A program made the position numbers and the translations under genes. From NCBI GenBank assembly GCA_001604105.1, contig LVAQ01000013.1, positions 186,001 to 250,000 on the forward strand: 64,000 nt of DNA, given 5' to 3'. This document shows, in pieces, positions 44,452 to 54,347 of this stretch (position 1 is its first letter; each line of letters opens with the position of its first letter). The notes under the pieces were generated by a model that was not told where the DNA came from, ran no database searches, and was given only the letters and a program-made list of their open reading frames with translations. This DNA comes from Clostridiales bacterium Firm_11. GTDB lineage: Bacteria > Bacillota > Clostridia > Christensenellales > Aristaeellaceae.

Positions 44452-45243
44452 TTGCAAATTGATACCATCGTAACCGACCTTGATGATACACTCCTCAATG
44501 AGCATGCGAAACTCAGCCCCTTCACGCTGGAAGTATTTGCCCGCGCAAAGCGGCAAGGCGTCCGTCTTATCCCCGCCAGTGGGCGCGCGGCACGCAGTAT
44601 GCTGCAATATACCCAATTGCTTGACACCGGTCTTCCCTATATCGCCTGTAACGGTTCCCAGCTTGTTAATGCGAATCATACCGTGATGGATAGTATCGAC
44701 CTTCCTGCCGAGCTGGCGAAGGATATCCTTCGGTATTTGAAGCCCTATGGGTTTTATGCCCAAAGCTACCGCGGGGATGATTTCTATTATGATCTGGAAT
44801 GCGCATCCAGCGTTAACTATCAGCGCTCCTCGCACATGAATGGCATCGCCGTGGGTGATTTGGAGGCTTTCACCACCTTCCCTGTGCCAAAACTACTGTT
44901 TGTGCACGATCCTGCCGAAGTGGAGCGCATATACCCCCAAATCCAGCAAACTTTCCCCAATGTGGTTTTCACCATCAGCAAACCGTATTTTTTAGAAGCG
45001 CAACCGGAGGGCGTCAGCAAAGGCTCCGCGCTTGTTAGGCTCTCCGCAATGCTGGAGATCGCGCCGGAACGCACCATGGTGTTTGGCGATAGCCTGAACG
45101 ATCTCTCCATGCTTGCTTTCACCCCGCATAGTGTGGCGATGGGCAACGCCAGAGATGATGTCAAAGCTGCCGCGCGCTACGTATGTCAAACCAATGCGGA
45201 AGACGGCGTTGCCCGTTTTGTCTCAGAACATGTGCTCACCTGA
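44452..45243 (+). CDS. HAD-family hydrolase, Cof type
   Basis: A 263-residue phosphatase. Motif I VTDLDDTLLN (nucleophile Asp; DDT instead of the usual DGT), motif II LIPASGR, motif III GVSKGSAL (Lys) and motif IV FGDSLNDLSML. The TTG start at 44452 has AAAGGAG 8 bases upstream, which is better than the GTG at 44407 that abuts tadA. Cof-type enzymes dephosphorylate sugar phosphates, nucleotides or flavin precursors. Substrate not predictable. Confidence 0.9.
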   Translation: MQIDTIVTDLDDTLLNEHAKLSPFTLEVFARAKRQGVRLIPASGRAARSMLQYTQLLDTGLPYIACNGSQLVNANHTVMDSIDLPAELAKDILRYLKPYGFYAQSYRGDDFYYDLECASSVNYQRSSHMNGIAVGDLEAFTTFPVPKLLFVHDPAEVERIYPQIQQTFPNVVFTISKPYFLEAQPEGVSKGSALVRLSAMLEIAPERTMVFGDSLNDLSMLAFTPHSVAMGNARDDVKAAARYVCQTNAEDGVARFVSEHVLT

Positions 45244-45271
45244 GGGTGCTTGCAAAAGGGAGTGACCGGCA

Positions 45272-46210
45272 TTGATCAAAACGGCGGATTTTGTTAAGGC
45301 GCTTAACCTGGAAGTGCTAAACGCCTCTTCGCGTGACGAAATGGATATCAATTCGACGGATATCAACCGACCAGGTATGCAGTTTTGCGGCTATTACGAG
45401 TATTTTGCCTATGAGCGACCGCAGGTGATCGGCAAGGTGGAAATGACGTATCTGGAGGCGCTCGACGCCGAAAAGCGCCATGCCGCCCTGGAGCCCTATA
45501 TGCGCTACAAGCTCCCCTGCATCGTAGTCTGCTGGGGCATGATTCCTCCCAAAGAACTCATGGCACTGGCCAAAGAGCATGATGTTCCGGTTTTCCAGAG
45601 CAACGCGAAAACCACGAAATTTTCCCTTCAGCTGATCATGTACTTAAGCCGGAGTCTTGCCCCGCATGTGACGCGCCACGGTGTGCTGGTGGATGTGTAC
45701 GGCGTAGGCGTGCTGCTGACGGGCGAAAGCGGCGTGGGCAAAAGCGAAGCCGCGCTGGAACTGGTCAAACGCGGCCATCAGTTGGTGGCGGATGATGTGG
45801 TTGACATCTGCCGCGTGGCAGACGACCGTTTGATCGGGGAAGCGCCAGAAATGGTTCGCCATTTTATGGAGATTCGCGGCATCGGTATTATCGATATCCG
45901 CGCGATGTACGGCGTCGGCTCGGTTATCGTTTCCAAATCCATCGACATGGTCATCCATATGGAGAAATGGGATCAGAGCAAGGAATATGATCGCCTTGGT
46001 TTGACGGAAGAAACCGTAACCATTCTGGGCGTTAAAGTCCCCTACCAGATCATGCCGGTACGCCCCGGGCGTAACCTTGCGATCATCATCGAAGTCGCAT
46101 CCCGCAACATGAGCCTCAAACGGCTTGGCTACAGTGCCGCGCATGAGCTGGATCGACGTTTGAATGAGATGATCGCCCAAAACCAAAGCAAAGAGGAAGC
46201 CCAGTCTTAA
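45272..46210 (+). CDS. hprK: HPr kinase/phosphorylase
   Basis: A 312-residue protein of normal HprK length. Walker A is GVLLTGESGVGKSEAALELV, followed by KRGHQLVADDVV, and the HprK signature is MEIRGIGIIDIRAMYG. It phosphorylates HPr at Ser46 when glycolytic intermediates are high and so controls carbon catabolite repression. TTG start with GGGAG upstream. Its presence fits the many sugar operons in the window. Confidence 0.95.
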   Translation: MIKTADFVKALNLEVLNASSRDEMDINSTDINRPGMQFCGYYEYFAYERPQVIGKVEMTYLEALDAEKRHAALEPYMRYKLPCIVVCWGMIPPKELMALAKEHDVPVFQSNAKTTKFSLQLIMYLSRSLAPHVTRHGVLVDVYGVGVLLTGESGVGKSEAALELVKRGHQLVADDVVDICRVADDRLIGEAPEMVRHFMEIRGIGIIDIRAMYGVGSVIVSKSIDMVIHMEKWDQSKEYDRLGLTEETVTILGVKVPYQIMPVRPGRNLAIIIEVASRNMSLKRLGYSAAHELDRRLNEMIAQNQSKEEAQS

Positions 46211-46246
46211 CACATACCCACCAGATGGGTTGAAGCGAAGGGAAGC

Positions 46247-47215
46247 ATGAACATGGTATATATAGGGATTGATGTTGGCGGCACCAGCATCAAAATCGGC
46301 GTGGTGGACGAAAAGGGCTGCATTCTGGCGCAGGATGCGACCGATACCAAGGTTGGCAGGCCATTTGCGGATATCATCCATGACATGGGCACCTGTGCGC
46401 TAAAGGTACTGGCGCAGTCGGGGTATACCCTTGCGGATGTGCATTCCGTTGGCGTAGGTGTGCCGGGTATTGCCAATCAGGATACGGGCAATGTTCTGTT
46501 CTGCACAAATCTGCATTGGCAAAATGTACCCCTGCGCGCTGCGCTTCAAAAGTATCTGGCTAAGCCTGTGTGGATTGATAACGACGCCACCGTGGCAGGC
46601 TATGCCGAAAGCATCTGCGGCGTCAGCGAAGGCACCCATTCCAGCGTGTTTATGACGCTTGGGACAGGCGTTGGCGGCGGCATCGTGATCAACGGCAAGC
46701 CTTGGAGCGGCTTTCATGGTGTGGGTAGTGAAATTGGCCATATCCCCATGGATATTGATGGCGTGCCATGCACCTGTGGCAACCGCGGGTGTCTGGAACG
46801 TTATTGCAGCGCCACAGCCATTATCCGCATGGGGCGCGAGTCTTTGCCAACCCACCCGGAAAGCGGGCTGTATGCCGCCTGCGGCGGCGACGCAAGCGCC
46901 ATCAACGCGAAAATGGTTTTTGATTGTGCAAAGAACGGCGATGCAGTTTCTCTGGAAATATTCCACCGCTATGTAAAATACATGTGTCTGGCTATCGATA
47001 CCATCATCTGCTTTCTGGATCCAGAAATTATTATCCTGGGCGGCGGCGTGAGTAAAGCGGGCAGCTTCCTGCTGGATGCGATTCGCGCGGAATTGCCACG
47101 CTATCTGCTGCTCAAAGAACTTCCCTATGCAAGGATCGAAATCGCACGCCTTGGCGCGGATGCCGGTATAATCGGCGCGGCGATGCTAGGCAGAGCAAAT
47201 ACCGAGGAGGCATAA
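46247..47215 (+). CDS. ROK-family sugar kinase (glucokinase-like)
   Basis: A 322-residue kinase. ATP site [20 protein letters not shown]; catalytic region [17 protein letters not shown] zinc motif [20 protein letters not shown] with the CxCGxxGC ligands. This is the pattern of Bacillota glucokinases. It would phosphorylate glucose released by the alpha-glucosidases. It lies between hprK and asnS, 4 bases before the latter. Confidence 0.92.
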   Translation: MNMVYIGIDVGGTSIKIGVVDEKGCILAQDATDTKVGRPFADIIHDMGTCALKVLAQSGYTLADVHSVGVGVPGIANQDTGNVLFCTNLHWQNVPLRAALQKYLAKPVWIDNDATVAGYAESICGVSEGTHSSVFMTLGTGVGGGIVINGKPWSGFHGVGSEIGHIPMDIDGVPCTCGNRGCLERYCSATAIIRMGRESLPTHPESGLYAACGGDASAINAKMVFDCAKNGDAVSLEIFHRYVKYMCLAIDTIICFLDPEIIILGGGVSKAGSFLLDAIRAELPRYLLLKELPYARIEIARLGADAGIIGAAMLGRANTEEA

Positions 47216-47219
47216 GCGC

Positions 47220-48614
47220 ATGGCAGAGTTTACCGTCCACAGCCTATTCCACAATCCACCCCAGGCAGATATCGCGGATTGTGCGGTATCCGGTTGGGTA
47301 CGCACCGTACGCGACAGCAAAGCATTCGGATTCATGGAGCTCAATGACGGCACCCACTTTAAAAACCTGCAAATTGTGCTGGAAGAGGATAAGACCGAGG
47401 GATTCGCCGACGCGCTTAAAATTACCCTTGGCAGTGCCATCCGTGTACGCGGTACGCTTTCGCTCACGCCCGAAATGAAGCAGCCCTTTGAACTCAAAGC
47501 GCATACCGTTGAATTGATTGGCGCGTGCGATCCTTCGTACCCTTTGCAGAAGAAACGCCATAGTTTTGAATACCTTCGTACCATCGCGCATCTGCGCCCC
47601 CGTACGAACACCTATTTTGCGGTGTTTCGCATCCGTTCGTTGGCGGCGCAGTTCATCCACGCGTTTTTTGCGGAGCGCGGTTTTGTGTATGTGCATACGC
47701 CGCTCATCACCACCAGTGATGCCGAAGGCGCCGGCGCCATGTTTCAGGTGACCACGCTGGATGTTGACAAACCCGCGCGTGACGCGCAGGGGAACGTGGA
47801 TTACCATGAGGATTTCTTCGGCAAGCAGGCCAGCCTGACCGTGAGTGGGCAACTAAATGTAGAGACCTTCTGCATGGCTTTTCGCAATGTGTACACCTTT
47901 GGCCCTACTTTCCGTGCCGAAAAGAGCTATACGCCGCGCCATGCCGCGGAGTTTTGGATGATTGAACCGGAAATCGCCTTTGCGGATCTGTTTGACGATA
48001 TGGATTTGGCGGAATCAATGCTCAAGTACGTGATTACGCATGTCATGCAAGCCGCGCCCGCAGAGATGGCTTTCCTGGATGGTTTTGTGGAAAAAGGCTT
48101 ACTGGATAAGCTTTCGGCTGTCGCGGGGAGTGAATTTGCGCGTTGCACCTATACCGATGCCATCGACATCCTGCAAAAGAGCGGGCAAGCCTTTGAATTC
48201 CCGGTTTCCTGGGGTATCGATCTGCAAACTGAGCATGAACGGTATTTGACGGAGAAGCACTTTGGCAAGCCCGTGTTTGTCTACAACTACCCCAAGGATA
48301 TCAAGGCTTTCTACATGCGCATGAATGACGATGGGCGCACCGTCGCAGCGGTAGATATGCTGGTGCCCGGAATCGGCGAGCTAATAGGCGGCAGCCAGCG
48401 CGAAGAACGGCTGGATACGCTGCTGTCCCGCCTCGCGGAACTAGGCATGCCGCAAGAGCAGTATAACTGGTACCTGGATACGCGCCGTTTCGGCACCACG
48501 CCGCATGCCGGCTTCGGGCTGGGCTTTGAACGCCTGGTCATGTATTTGACAGGAATCACCAACATCCGCGATGTGCTCCCCTTCCCCCGCACCACTGGCA
48601 GCGCGGAGTTCTAG
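47220..48614 (+). CDS. asnS: Asparaginyl-tRNA synthetase
   Basis: A 464-residue class II synthetase. The N-terminal OB-fold ([20 protein letters not shown]) binds the anticodon. Motif 2 [20 protein letters not shown] and motif 3 [20 protein letters not shown], then [10 protein letters not shown], identify AsnRS rather than AspRS. Length matches the family. Confidence 0.96.
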   Translation: MAEFTVHSLFHNPPQADIADCAVSGWVRTVRDSKAFGFMELNDGTHFKNLQIVLEEDKTEGFADALKITLGSAIRVRGTLSLTPEMKQPFELKAHTVELIGACDPSYPLQKKRHSFEYLRTIAHLRPRTNTYFAVFRIRSLAAQFIHAFFAERGFVYVHTPLITTSDAEGAGAMFQVTTLDVDKPARDAQGNVDYHEDFFGKQASLTVSGQLNVETFCMAFRNVYTFGPTFRAEKSYTPRHAAEFWMIEPEIAFADLFDDMDLAESMLKYVITHVMQAAPAEMAFLDGFVEKGLLDKLSAVAGSEFARCTYTDAIDILQKSGQAFEFPVSWGIDLQTEHERYLTEKHFGKPVFVYNYPKDIKAFYMRMNDDGRTVAAVDMLVPGIGELIGGSQREERLDTLLSRLAELGMPQEQYNWYLDTRRFGTTPHAGFGLGFERLVMYLTGITNIRDVLPFPRTTGSAEF

Positions 48615-48683
48615 TTTGAAGCTCGGCAAGCGTTAGCAGCTCCTTCCTCATCCAATGTGCATCTCAAAGGAGGTTTAAGCGCT

Positions 48684-49055
48684 TTGATGACAGCATTTCA
48701 GCAGGATATTGCGGCGGCGCAGGATTTCGCCACCAAAACAGACAGCCTGGCCGCTTTGATGCCTGTTCTGTGTGATGTGCTAAAACAAAACGGATATGCG
48801 CTCGTAGGAATTACCTTCACCTATCGTTTCCAAACCGTTGATACGGGTTTCACCGCTGCCTTTGCCCTTCGCAACGGTGTTTATTCTGACCTGAACGCGG
48901 ATGACGCGGCAGATGTGACCATATCCGGAAAAGAAGCTGATCTCCTCGCGGTGTTTCAGCGTAGGCTCAACCCAGTTAAGGCGCTGTTGTTTAAAAAAAT
49001 CCGGATTGAGGGCGACAAGGCAGCGCTCACAAAACTAGCGGCGTTCCTGTATTAA
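48684..49055 (+). CDS. SCP2 sterol-carrier-like domain protein
   Basis: A 123-residue protein with the SCP2-like pattern (TAAFALRNGVYSDLNADDAA, DVTISGKEADLLAVFQRRLN, IRIEGDKAALTKLAAFL). The family binds lipids or acyl groups; function here is unknown. AAAGGAGG lies 10 bases before TTG 48684, and the ATG at 48687 is an alternative. Confidence 0.78.
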   Translation: MMTAFQQDIAAAQDFATKTDSLAALMPVLCDVLKQNGYALVGITFTYRFQTVDTGFTAAFALRNGVYSDLNADDAADVTISGKEADLLAVFQRRLNPVKALLFKKIRIEGDKAALTKLAAFLY

Positions 49056-49396
49056 ATCCCGTCAAACCGCTTGAAAGGGTATGCGGTTATTAAACGGTGG
49101 GTACGACGCAGGCGCGAAGCACAGGCGCTGGTGACGGCTCCTTGGTTCTGTTTATTACATGAACGCCGTAACGCCTGACGCGTTCATCGTTTGCATGCGC
49201 ATGGCAACGCACGCCTAACAATTCACATAAAACCGGAAGCGAATTCGCTTCCGGTTTTCGTGTTGCGCCTATGCGACTATTTACACGCATCCAGCACCAG
49301 CATCCACTTGATTATAAAGTTACTATTACTGCCTATACAGCCTTGCTTTCTCCAAGAGCACGCATGGTTTTCACATCGCAGCTATCGCTGCGTTGA
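49056..49396. other. Convergent intergenic gap
   Basis: Between the SCP2-like gene and selD. No gene is seen. It contains the bidirectional terminator at 49229-49258 and a short hairpin with arms ATGAACGC/GCGTTCAT near 49160-49190. Confidence 0.6.
49229..49258. terminator. Perfect palindromic bidirectional terminator
   Basis: AAAACCGGAAGCGAA (49229-49243) is followed at once by its exact complement (49244-49258), with A- and T-runs on both flanks. It can end both the asnS-side and the selD-side transcripts. Confidence 0.88.
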
Positions 49397-50440
49397 TTAC
49401 CGCAGAATCACGGTTTTTTCTTGCCGCGCGATCACCTCGCCAATGCGCTGCGCCGATGGCACCGCACCTTTAAGCGCCGCATAAACCTCATCCGCCTGTT
49501 CCCGTGCGGCGGCTATCAGCAACCCGCCGGAAGTCTGCGGGTCAAAGAGCACATCCGCAATCTCCCGCGCAACCTCGCCTAAATCTGCCTTCGCTTCAGC
49601 AAAATCCCGGTTGCGGTACATGCCGCCTGGCACATACCCTTCTTTTGCGAAGGCGATTGCACTGGGGATCATGTCAACATCACGGGGGTACAGCACCATG
49701 CTGGCGCCGCTGCCCTGCGCCATCTCAAGCCCATGCCCCATCAGCGAAAAGCCTGTCACATCCGTGCAGGCATGGATGGTAAAGGGACGTATGGCTTCCG
49801 CGGCCGCACGGTTAAGCGTCGTCGTCAGTTCAATACAGCGCGCTTCATCCTCCGCAGATAGCAAGCCCGCCTTGCGCGCCGTCATCAGAATGCCGATACC
49901 AATCGGTTTGGTGAGAAACAGCACATCCCCCACCTGCGCCCCGCAGTTGGTTAGCACTTGATCCGGATGCACAAACCCTGTGACCGCCAAGCCATACACC
50001 GGTTCATCTCCATAGATGCTGTGCCCGCCGGTAATCACCGCGCCTGCTTCATATACCTTATCATACCCGCCGCGCAGAATCTCATGCACTGTTTCCTTGG
50101 GCAGATCATCCGGCACAATGAGCACATTCTGTGCCAGCTTCGGCGCTCCGCCCATCGCGTAAACATCCGAAAGCGCATTGGTAGCAGCAATTTGCCCAAA
50201 TGTATAGGGGTCATCAACCATCGGCGGAAAGAAATCAATGGTATGCACCATGGCAAGCGTGTCACTCACACGATAAACCGATGCATCGTCGCTGGTATCA
50301 TAACCCACCAACAGGTTTGGATCCTTATGCGTCTGTAAATCGCCCAACAGTTTGGACAGCGTTCCCGCGCCCACTTTTGCCCCGCATCCCGAGCATTTGG
50401 CAAGTTTGGATAGTTTGACGTCCATTGTGTTATCTGTCAT
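49397..50440 (-). CDS. selD: Selenide, water dikinase
   Basis: A 347-residue protein. The N-terminal KLAKCSGCGAKVGAGTL keeps the catalytic Cys (in GCG) and Lys; the active-site position is Cys, not selenocysteine. AIRS-type ATP motifs follow (VGYDTSDDASVYRV, HTIDFFPPMVDDPYTFGQIA, VTGGHSIYGDEPVYGLAVTG, FLMGHGLEMA). It makes selenophosphate from selenide and ATP. The ATG at 50440 overlaps yqeB (ATGA) and has GGAGGG upstream. Coupling to yqeB/yqeC points to use of selenium as a labile cofactor of molybdenum hydroxylases. Confidence 0.95.
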   Translation of the reverse strand: MTDNTMDVKLSKLAKCSGCGAKVGAGTLSKLLGDLQTHKDPNLLVGYDTSDDASVYRVSDTLAMVHTIDFFPPMVDDPYTFGQIAATNALSDVYAMGGAPKLAQNVLIVPDDLPKETVHEILRGGYDKVYEAGAVITGGHSIYGDEPVYGLAVTGFVHPDQVLTNCGAQVGDVLFLTKPIGIGILMTARKAGLLSAEDEARCIELTTTLNRAAAEAIRPFTIHACTDVTGFSLMGHGLEMAQGSGASMVLYPRDVDMIPSAIAFAKEGYVPGGMYRNRDFAEAKADLGEVAREIADVLFDPQTSGGLLIAAAREQADEVYAALKGAVPSAQRIGEVIARQEKTVILR

Positions 50441-51228
50441 GATATCCCTCCCGTAAGCATTAACAGCGCCTCCAGCACGCCGCCGCCAATGGCGCGTGCC
50501 TTGTCGCTGACCGTAGCACAATAATCCGGAATCCCTCTTGGGTCTACATCCCCGCTTTTCATGCCGCCTGTAACAGGCGTGCCATCCGGCAGCAGCCCGC
50601 GCAACACGCCATCAAGGGCAGCCTGTACTGGCACGCCGGAAACCGTAGCCACCACATCCCCTTGGTTCACAGCCGCGCCAATTTCAAGATTCGTATGCCA
50701 TATGCCGCTGCATGGTGCGCGAAGGATACGCTCCCCCGTGTACCCGTCGATGCTTCCGGGTAACCCCGTATCCGGCATCGCATGGCCGCTGAGCAATACG
50801 CGCCCCAGATCGTGCCCGCGCATGGTCTCCACCACGGCATGGCAATCGATCCCCGCCGTATACCCCGGCCCCAGCGCAATTACAACCTTGGCATCCTGAA
50901 TGCGCGTATCGGGGTTATCCTTGAGCAGCCTTGCATCTATCACCGCATCCGGCTGGAGTGCCTGTAGACAAACGGAATCCGCATCAATGAGAACCGCGAT
51001 GTCCCCTTGCTGTACAATGTCGCGGGCAGCGTCCACATCGGCTGCCAGTCGCGCACGCACATGTTCAACAGTCGCTTCCGCTTCCCATACCGCACGGCAA
51101 AAACTCACTGTACGACGAATCGCCGTTGGCTTTTGAATTTCGGTCATAACCAGCTTCACCCCAGCACGGTGCAGGCGAACCGCCACTCCACTTGCCAAGT
51201 CGCCCGCTCCTTTGATTACTGCCAACAT
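50437..51228 (-). CDS. yqeB: Selenium-dependent molybdenum hydroxylase maturation protein YqeB (EF2563 family)
   Basis: A 263-residue protein. N-terminal VIKGAGDLASGVAVRLHRAG is the Rossmann start typical of YqeB; LVMTEIQKPTAIRRTVSFCR and VIALGPGYTAGIDCHAVVET are conserved segments. The family co-occurs with yqeC and selD in genomes that insert labile selenium into xanthine dehydrogenase-type enzymes; exact chemistry is unknown. The stop overlaps selD. 152 bases separate it from yqeC. Confidence 0.92.
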   Translation of the reverse strand: MLAVIKGAGDLASGVAVRLHRAGVKLVMTEIQKPTAIRRTVSFCRAVWEAEATVEHVRARLAADVDAARDIVQQGDIAVLIDADSVCLQALQPDAVIDARLLKDNPDTRIQDAKVVIALGPGYTAGIDCHAVVETMRGHDLGRVLLSGHAMPDTGLPGSIDGYTGERILRAPCSGIWHTNLEIGAAVNQGDVVATVSGVPVQAALDGVLRGLLPDGTPVTGGMKSGDVDPRGIPDYCATVSDKARAIGGGVLEALLMLTGGIS

Positions 51229-51380
51229 CTCAAAACCCTCTGGCTTTCTTTGCTTGATATCGATTTGCCTTCAATACGGTTTCAGTTTTGTACGTTTCAA
51301 AACCATCGCATCGTATGCCGGATAATGAAAGCCTACCTGATTTGAAAGTACATCGCAACCAGCCATGCTTGCACGGCCTG

Positions 51381-52103
51381 CTATCCACTTGCTTGCACCG
51401 ATGCCCCGCCGACCCAGTGCTCCTGCCACCACGGTCTGGTTTGCAGCGCGGTGATGAGCACATCCATCGGCAGCAGCGCGGCAACGGATCGTGCAAAGGC
51501 AAGTCTCTCCGGCGTATCCGCCTGATTAAGAACCACCGCATAGCGCCCCGCTGCGTCCTTTCGTTGCCCTTGCGGATGCATCAGCATCGCAGCGACCCGT
51601 TTTGGGGTGACCAGATCAACCTCCGTCACACCCAACAGTGATGCGTAGCGCGCGGCACGATGCGTCACCTCGCCGATACGCCTGCCCGCACAACCCATGC
51701 CCGCTACGGCAATTGTGAGCGCCGTTTCCGCCGGAATCACCGGTTCATGGTCGGCTGGCGCTTTCAGCGGCAGTCCACGGGAACCGTCCGCTTCGATGAG
51801 CACATACGCCGCAAGGCTTGCGTAATGGCTCCGCAACGCCCTTGCTTCGGCCAGCTTACCATCTGCCTGTATCGCCCCCACCGCCAGCAAACGGTTCTCC
51901 TGAAACGCTATGGTTATTTGTGCAGGCACAGGAGTATCGAGCGTAGGGCAGGGAGGCGGCATCATATGCGTTGTGGTAGTCAGCAACACCCGCTCCATTT
52001 GGCAAAGTTCCGTGGCCAGTCTCCAAATAAGTGATGTTTTGCCTCCGCCGCCCACCACTGCGGTTATGCCACGCGGAACCGCAAGCACGTCACAAATGCG
52101 CAT
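51381..52103 (-). CDS. yqeC: Selenium-dependent hydroxylase accessory protein YqeC
   Basis: A 240-residue protein. GITAVVGGGGKTSLIWRLAT is a P-loop characteristic of YqeC; VLIEADGSRGLPLKAPADHE is the second conserved segment. It is probably an ATP/GTP-dependent step in building the Mo-Se centre (inference from co-occurrence). The ATG at 52103 is chosen because the P-loop domain begins right after it. The ribosome site is weak, and a structured 300-base leader precedes the gene. Confidence 0.9.
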   Translation of the reverse strand: MRICDVLAVPRGITAVVGGGGKTSLIWRLATELCQMERVLLTTTTHMMPPPCPTLDTPVPAQITIAFQENRLLAVGAIQADGKLAEARALRSHYASLAAYVLIEADGSRGLPLKAPADHEPVIPAETALTIAVAGMGCAGRRIGEVTHRAARYASLLGVTEVDLVTPKRVAAMLMHPQGQRKDAAGRYAVVLNQADTPERLAFARSVAALLPMDVLITALQTRPWWQEHWVGGASVQASG

Positions 52104-52404
52104 TGTCTGCCACCACCATTTAATAGTGTTTGACCTCCATTCAGCCACAAGGGATATACCGCAAACCAGCGTCTGCCGCACGCTTTCCCACAAGCAAGGT
52201 ATCCCATGGAGAACGGGATGTTGACCTCGCGCTGTACTGCGTTATGTACAAGGGAGGATAACGACCGTGCAACAGCCCCCGTAACGCCACAACTTTGCCA
52301 TCGCGCTAACGCGGATACGGCTTGCCTGAAAAGATACAGTGTGCTTGCTTTGTCCGCCGCAATCTCCCTTTTCGGGAATCGCCCGCCAGTGATCAACCCT
52401 ACTG
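52104..52404 (-). promoter_or_regulatory. Long leader before yqeC with switch-like pairing
   Basis: A 301-base gap inside an otherwise compact operon, without a convincing gene. In the minus-strand RNA, GGGATACC (52205-52198) can pair downstream with GGTATATCCC (52160-52151), enclosing stem AGCGT/ACGCT (52184-52180 with 52172-52168). Alternatively its GGGAT pairs upstream with ATCCC (52219-52215). Mutually exclusive stems suggest a regulatory RNA. I could not match it to a known riboswitch. Confidence 0.4.
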
Positions 52405-52842
52405 TCAATCCATCACGCTGATAGCATCACCTGATTGCACAAAGCCCTCTTCTATCACCACGGCAAAAATCCCTTCCAGCGGCATAACGCAGTGCCCTGT
52501 GGCTTTTTGAATCGCACAGCCGTCATGATGGCATTCTTTGCCGATTTGCGTTACCCGTAACACACATGCGCCTATTCTCAACAGCGTACCCACCGCCAGC
52601 GATTTCAACTCGATCCCTTCGGTGTTGATGTTCTCGGCAAACGCCCCGGGTGTAAGCGTTTCAAGCCCCATTGCCCGCATGGTATCAATGCTCTCCTCCG
52701 CCAGCAGGCTGATCTGCCTGTGCCAATCCCCCGCGTGCGCGTCCCCCACGATACCGTGTCCTTTGCGAAGCTCGATGCGCTCGACCTGCCGTTTGCGCAT
52801 CCCCTTTTTTTCACTGATGTTCACACTGGTCACGCTAGCCAA
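52405..52842 (-). CDS. MOSC-domain protein
   Basis: A 145-residue MOSC protein (HGIVGDAHAGDWHRQISLLA, TPGAFAENINTEGIEL, GKECHHDGCAIQKATGHCVM). MOSC domains handle sulfur or selenium at molybdenum cofactor, using a conserved Cys; C-terminal Cys residues are present. The TTG start at 52842 has AGGAGG 8 bases upstream and gives the usual N-terminus ASVTSVNISEKKG. The ATG pair at 52902/52899 overlapping moaC has no ribosome site. It probably helps in sulfuration/selenation of the cofactor. Confidence 0.87.
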   Translation of the reverse strand: MASVTSVNISEKKGMRKRQVERIELRKGHGIVGDAHAGDWHRQISLLAEESIDTMRAMGLETLTPGAFAENINTEGIELKSLAVGTLLRIGACVLRVTQIGKECHHDGCAIQKATGHCVMPLEGIFAVVIEEGFVQSGDAISVMD

Positions 52843-52898
52843 AACAGTTGCCTCCTGCTTGCGCCGCAATTCGCAAGCGCATCGATTTTGATTTGCCA

Positions 52899-53393
52899 TC
52901 ATAGCGCGTTCGTGCGGGTATAGTCCCCATGCGTACCGCCCGTTTTTTGAACAAGCCGTATGCCATCGATTTCCATATCCCGCTGCACCGCTTTACACAT
53001 GTCATAGACGGTCAGGGCAGCAGTTGCACAAGCGATCAACGCCTCCATTTCCACACCAGTTTCTCCCTTGCAGCGCACCGTAGCGCGGATGGTCACCCCG
53101 CATCGATCATCTGCCGCATCCTGAAAGCCAAAGGAAATATCCACGCCGGTAAGGGCGATGGGATGGCACATAGGTATCAGTTCGCTGGTGCGTTTGGCGG
53201 CCATAATGCCTGCCACCTGCGCCACCGCAAGCACATCCCCTTTTTTGATGCCGCCCTCACGGATGAGCGAAAGCGTTTCCGGGCGCATATGCACAAAACC
53301 TTCCGCGATTGCGCTGCGCTGGGTGCTGGGCTTATCGGTCACGTCCACCATACGGGCGCGGTTTTCATCGTTAAAGTGCGTCAGTTCCCCCAT
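52899..53393 (-). CDS. moaC: Cyclic pyranopterin monophosphate synthase
   Basis: A 164-residue protein with MoaC hallmarks: [40 protein letters not shown], and [20 protein letters not shown] then DMCKA. It converts the MoaA product to cyclic pyranopterin monophosphate, the first intermediate of molybdopterin. It directly follows moaA. Confidence 0.97.
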   Translation of the reverse strand: MGELTHFNDENRARMVDVTDKPSTQRSAIAEGFVHMRPETLSLIREGGIKKGDVLAVAQVAGIMAAKRTSELIPMCHPIALTGVDISFGFQDAADDRCGVTIRATVRCKGETGVEMEALIACATAALTVYDMCKAVQRDMEIDGIRLVQKTGGTHGDYTRTNAL

Positions 53394-53394
53394 A

Positions 53395-54333
53395 TTATCC
53401 TCCGATCTGGTTCATACGGCGATCGGTATCGCTATGTCCTTCTTTGAGGTGATGCGTCGCGGGTTTGTTGCCGATGCCGCGCGCAAGCGCACCCAGCAAC
53501 GCTTCCCCGGTAAGTCCGCGCAGGGAGATTTCTTCTCCGGAATGCAGGCACGGCTTGAGCATACCATCCGCCGTAATGCGGATGCGGTCACATTCCCCGC
53601 AAAAAGCGTGGCTCATGGGGCGTATGAGTCCCACCGCGCCAAGTCCATCCGGCAGGCGATAACGCACTGCAACCCCCTCGCCGCCGATGGGGCGTAGTTC
53701 CGGGCAGCGCTGGAGCACAGCCTCCGCGCTGAGGAATGCCTCCTGCGGCCACCCCGCACACTCTCCCATAGGCATCAGCTCGATAAAACGCACATCCACA
53801 GGCCATTTTCGCGTCAATGCCACAAACGCTTCAATTTCCATATCGTTCACGCCGCCAATCAACACGCAGTTGATCTTCACCCGTTCAAAACCAGCCGCGA
53901 GCGCGCGCGCAAGCCCTTCCAGCACAGGCGCAAGCGCCCCGCCGCGCGTAAGCTCGCGGTACCTTGCATCATCAAGGGAATCCAGGGATAGGTTAAGCCG
54001 ATGCACGCCCGCCTTGCGCAGTTTTTCGGCCAGTTGTGCAAGCCGCGTACCATTGGTGGTTATGCACAGCGAGGTAATGCCTTCAAGCTTTGCGATGCGC
54101 TCGCAGATCATCACGATATCCTTGCGGATGAGCGGCTCACCGCCCGTAAGCCGGATTTTATTGATACCCAGGCGTGCCGCGCTTTGCGCGATGGCAACCA
54201 ACGCATCCGCCGATAACGGCTCGCCGCGCGGCGCCAACCCGGCCTCCGGCATGCAATAGCGGCACCGCAGGTCGCAGGCTTCTGTCACAGAAAGGCGAAG
54301 CGTGCGCACCTCTCGTCCGCAGGTATCCAGCAT
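53395..54333 (-). CDS. moaA: GTP 3',8-cyclase (radical SAM)
   Basis: A 312-residue protein. Radical SAM cluster CDLRCRYC (CxxxCxxC) after [22 protein letters not shown]; a C-terminal second cluster [19 protein letters not shown] (CxxC...C). It turns GTP into 3',8-cyclo-GTP. The ATG at 54333 has AAGGAGG 8 bases upstream. It lies between mogA and moaC. Confidence 0.96.
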   Translation of the reverse strand: MLDTCGREVRTLRLSVTEACDLRCRYCMPEAGLAPRGEPLSADALVAIAQSAARLGINKIRLTGGEPLIRKDIVMICERIAKLEGITSLCITTNGTRLAQLAEKLRKAGVHRLNLSLDSLDDARYRELTRGGALAPVLEGLARALAAGFERVKINCVLIGGVNDMEIEAFVALTRKWPVDVRFIELMPMGECAGWPQEAFLSAEAVLQRCPELRPIGGEGVAVRYRLPDGLGAVGLIRPMSHAFCGECDRIRITADGMLKPCLHSGEEISLRGLTGEALLGALARGIGNKPATHHLKEGHSDTDRRMNQIGG

Positions 54334-54347
54334 CGTTAACTTCCTCC

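Noticed and set aside
52206..52421. Small + strand frame in the yqeC leader
   Set aside because: No ribosome site or domain; the flanking operon is entirely on the other strand.
52843..52902. ATG start of the MOSC gene overlapping the moaC stop
   Set aside because: There is no ribosome site before it, while TTG 52842 has AGGAGG 8 bases upstream and gives the normal MOSC N-terminus.
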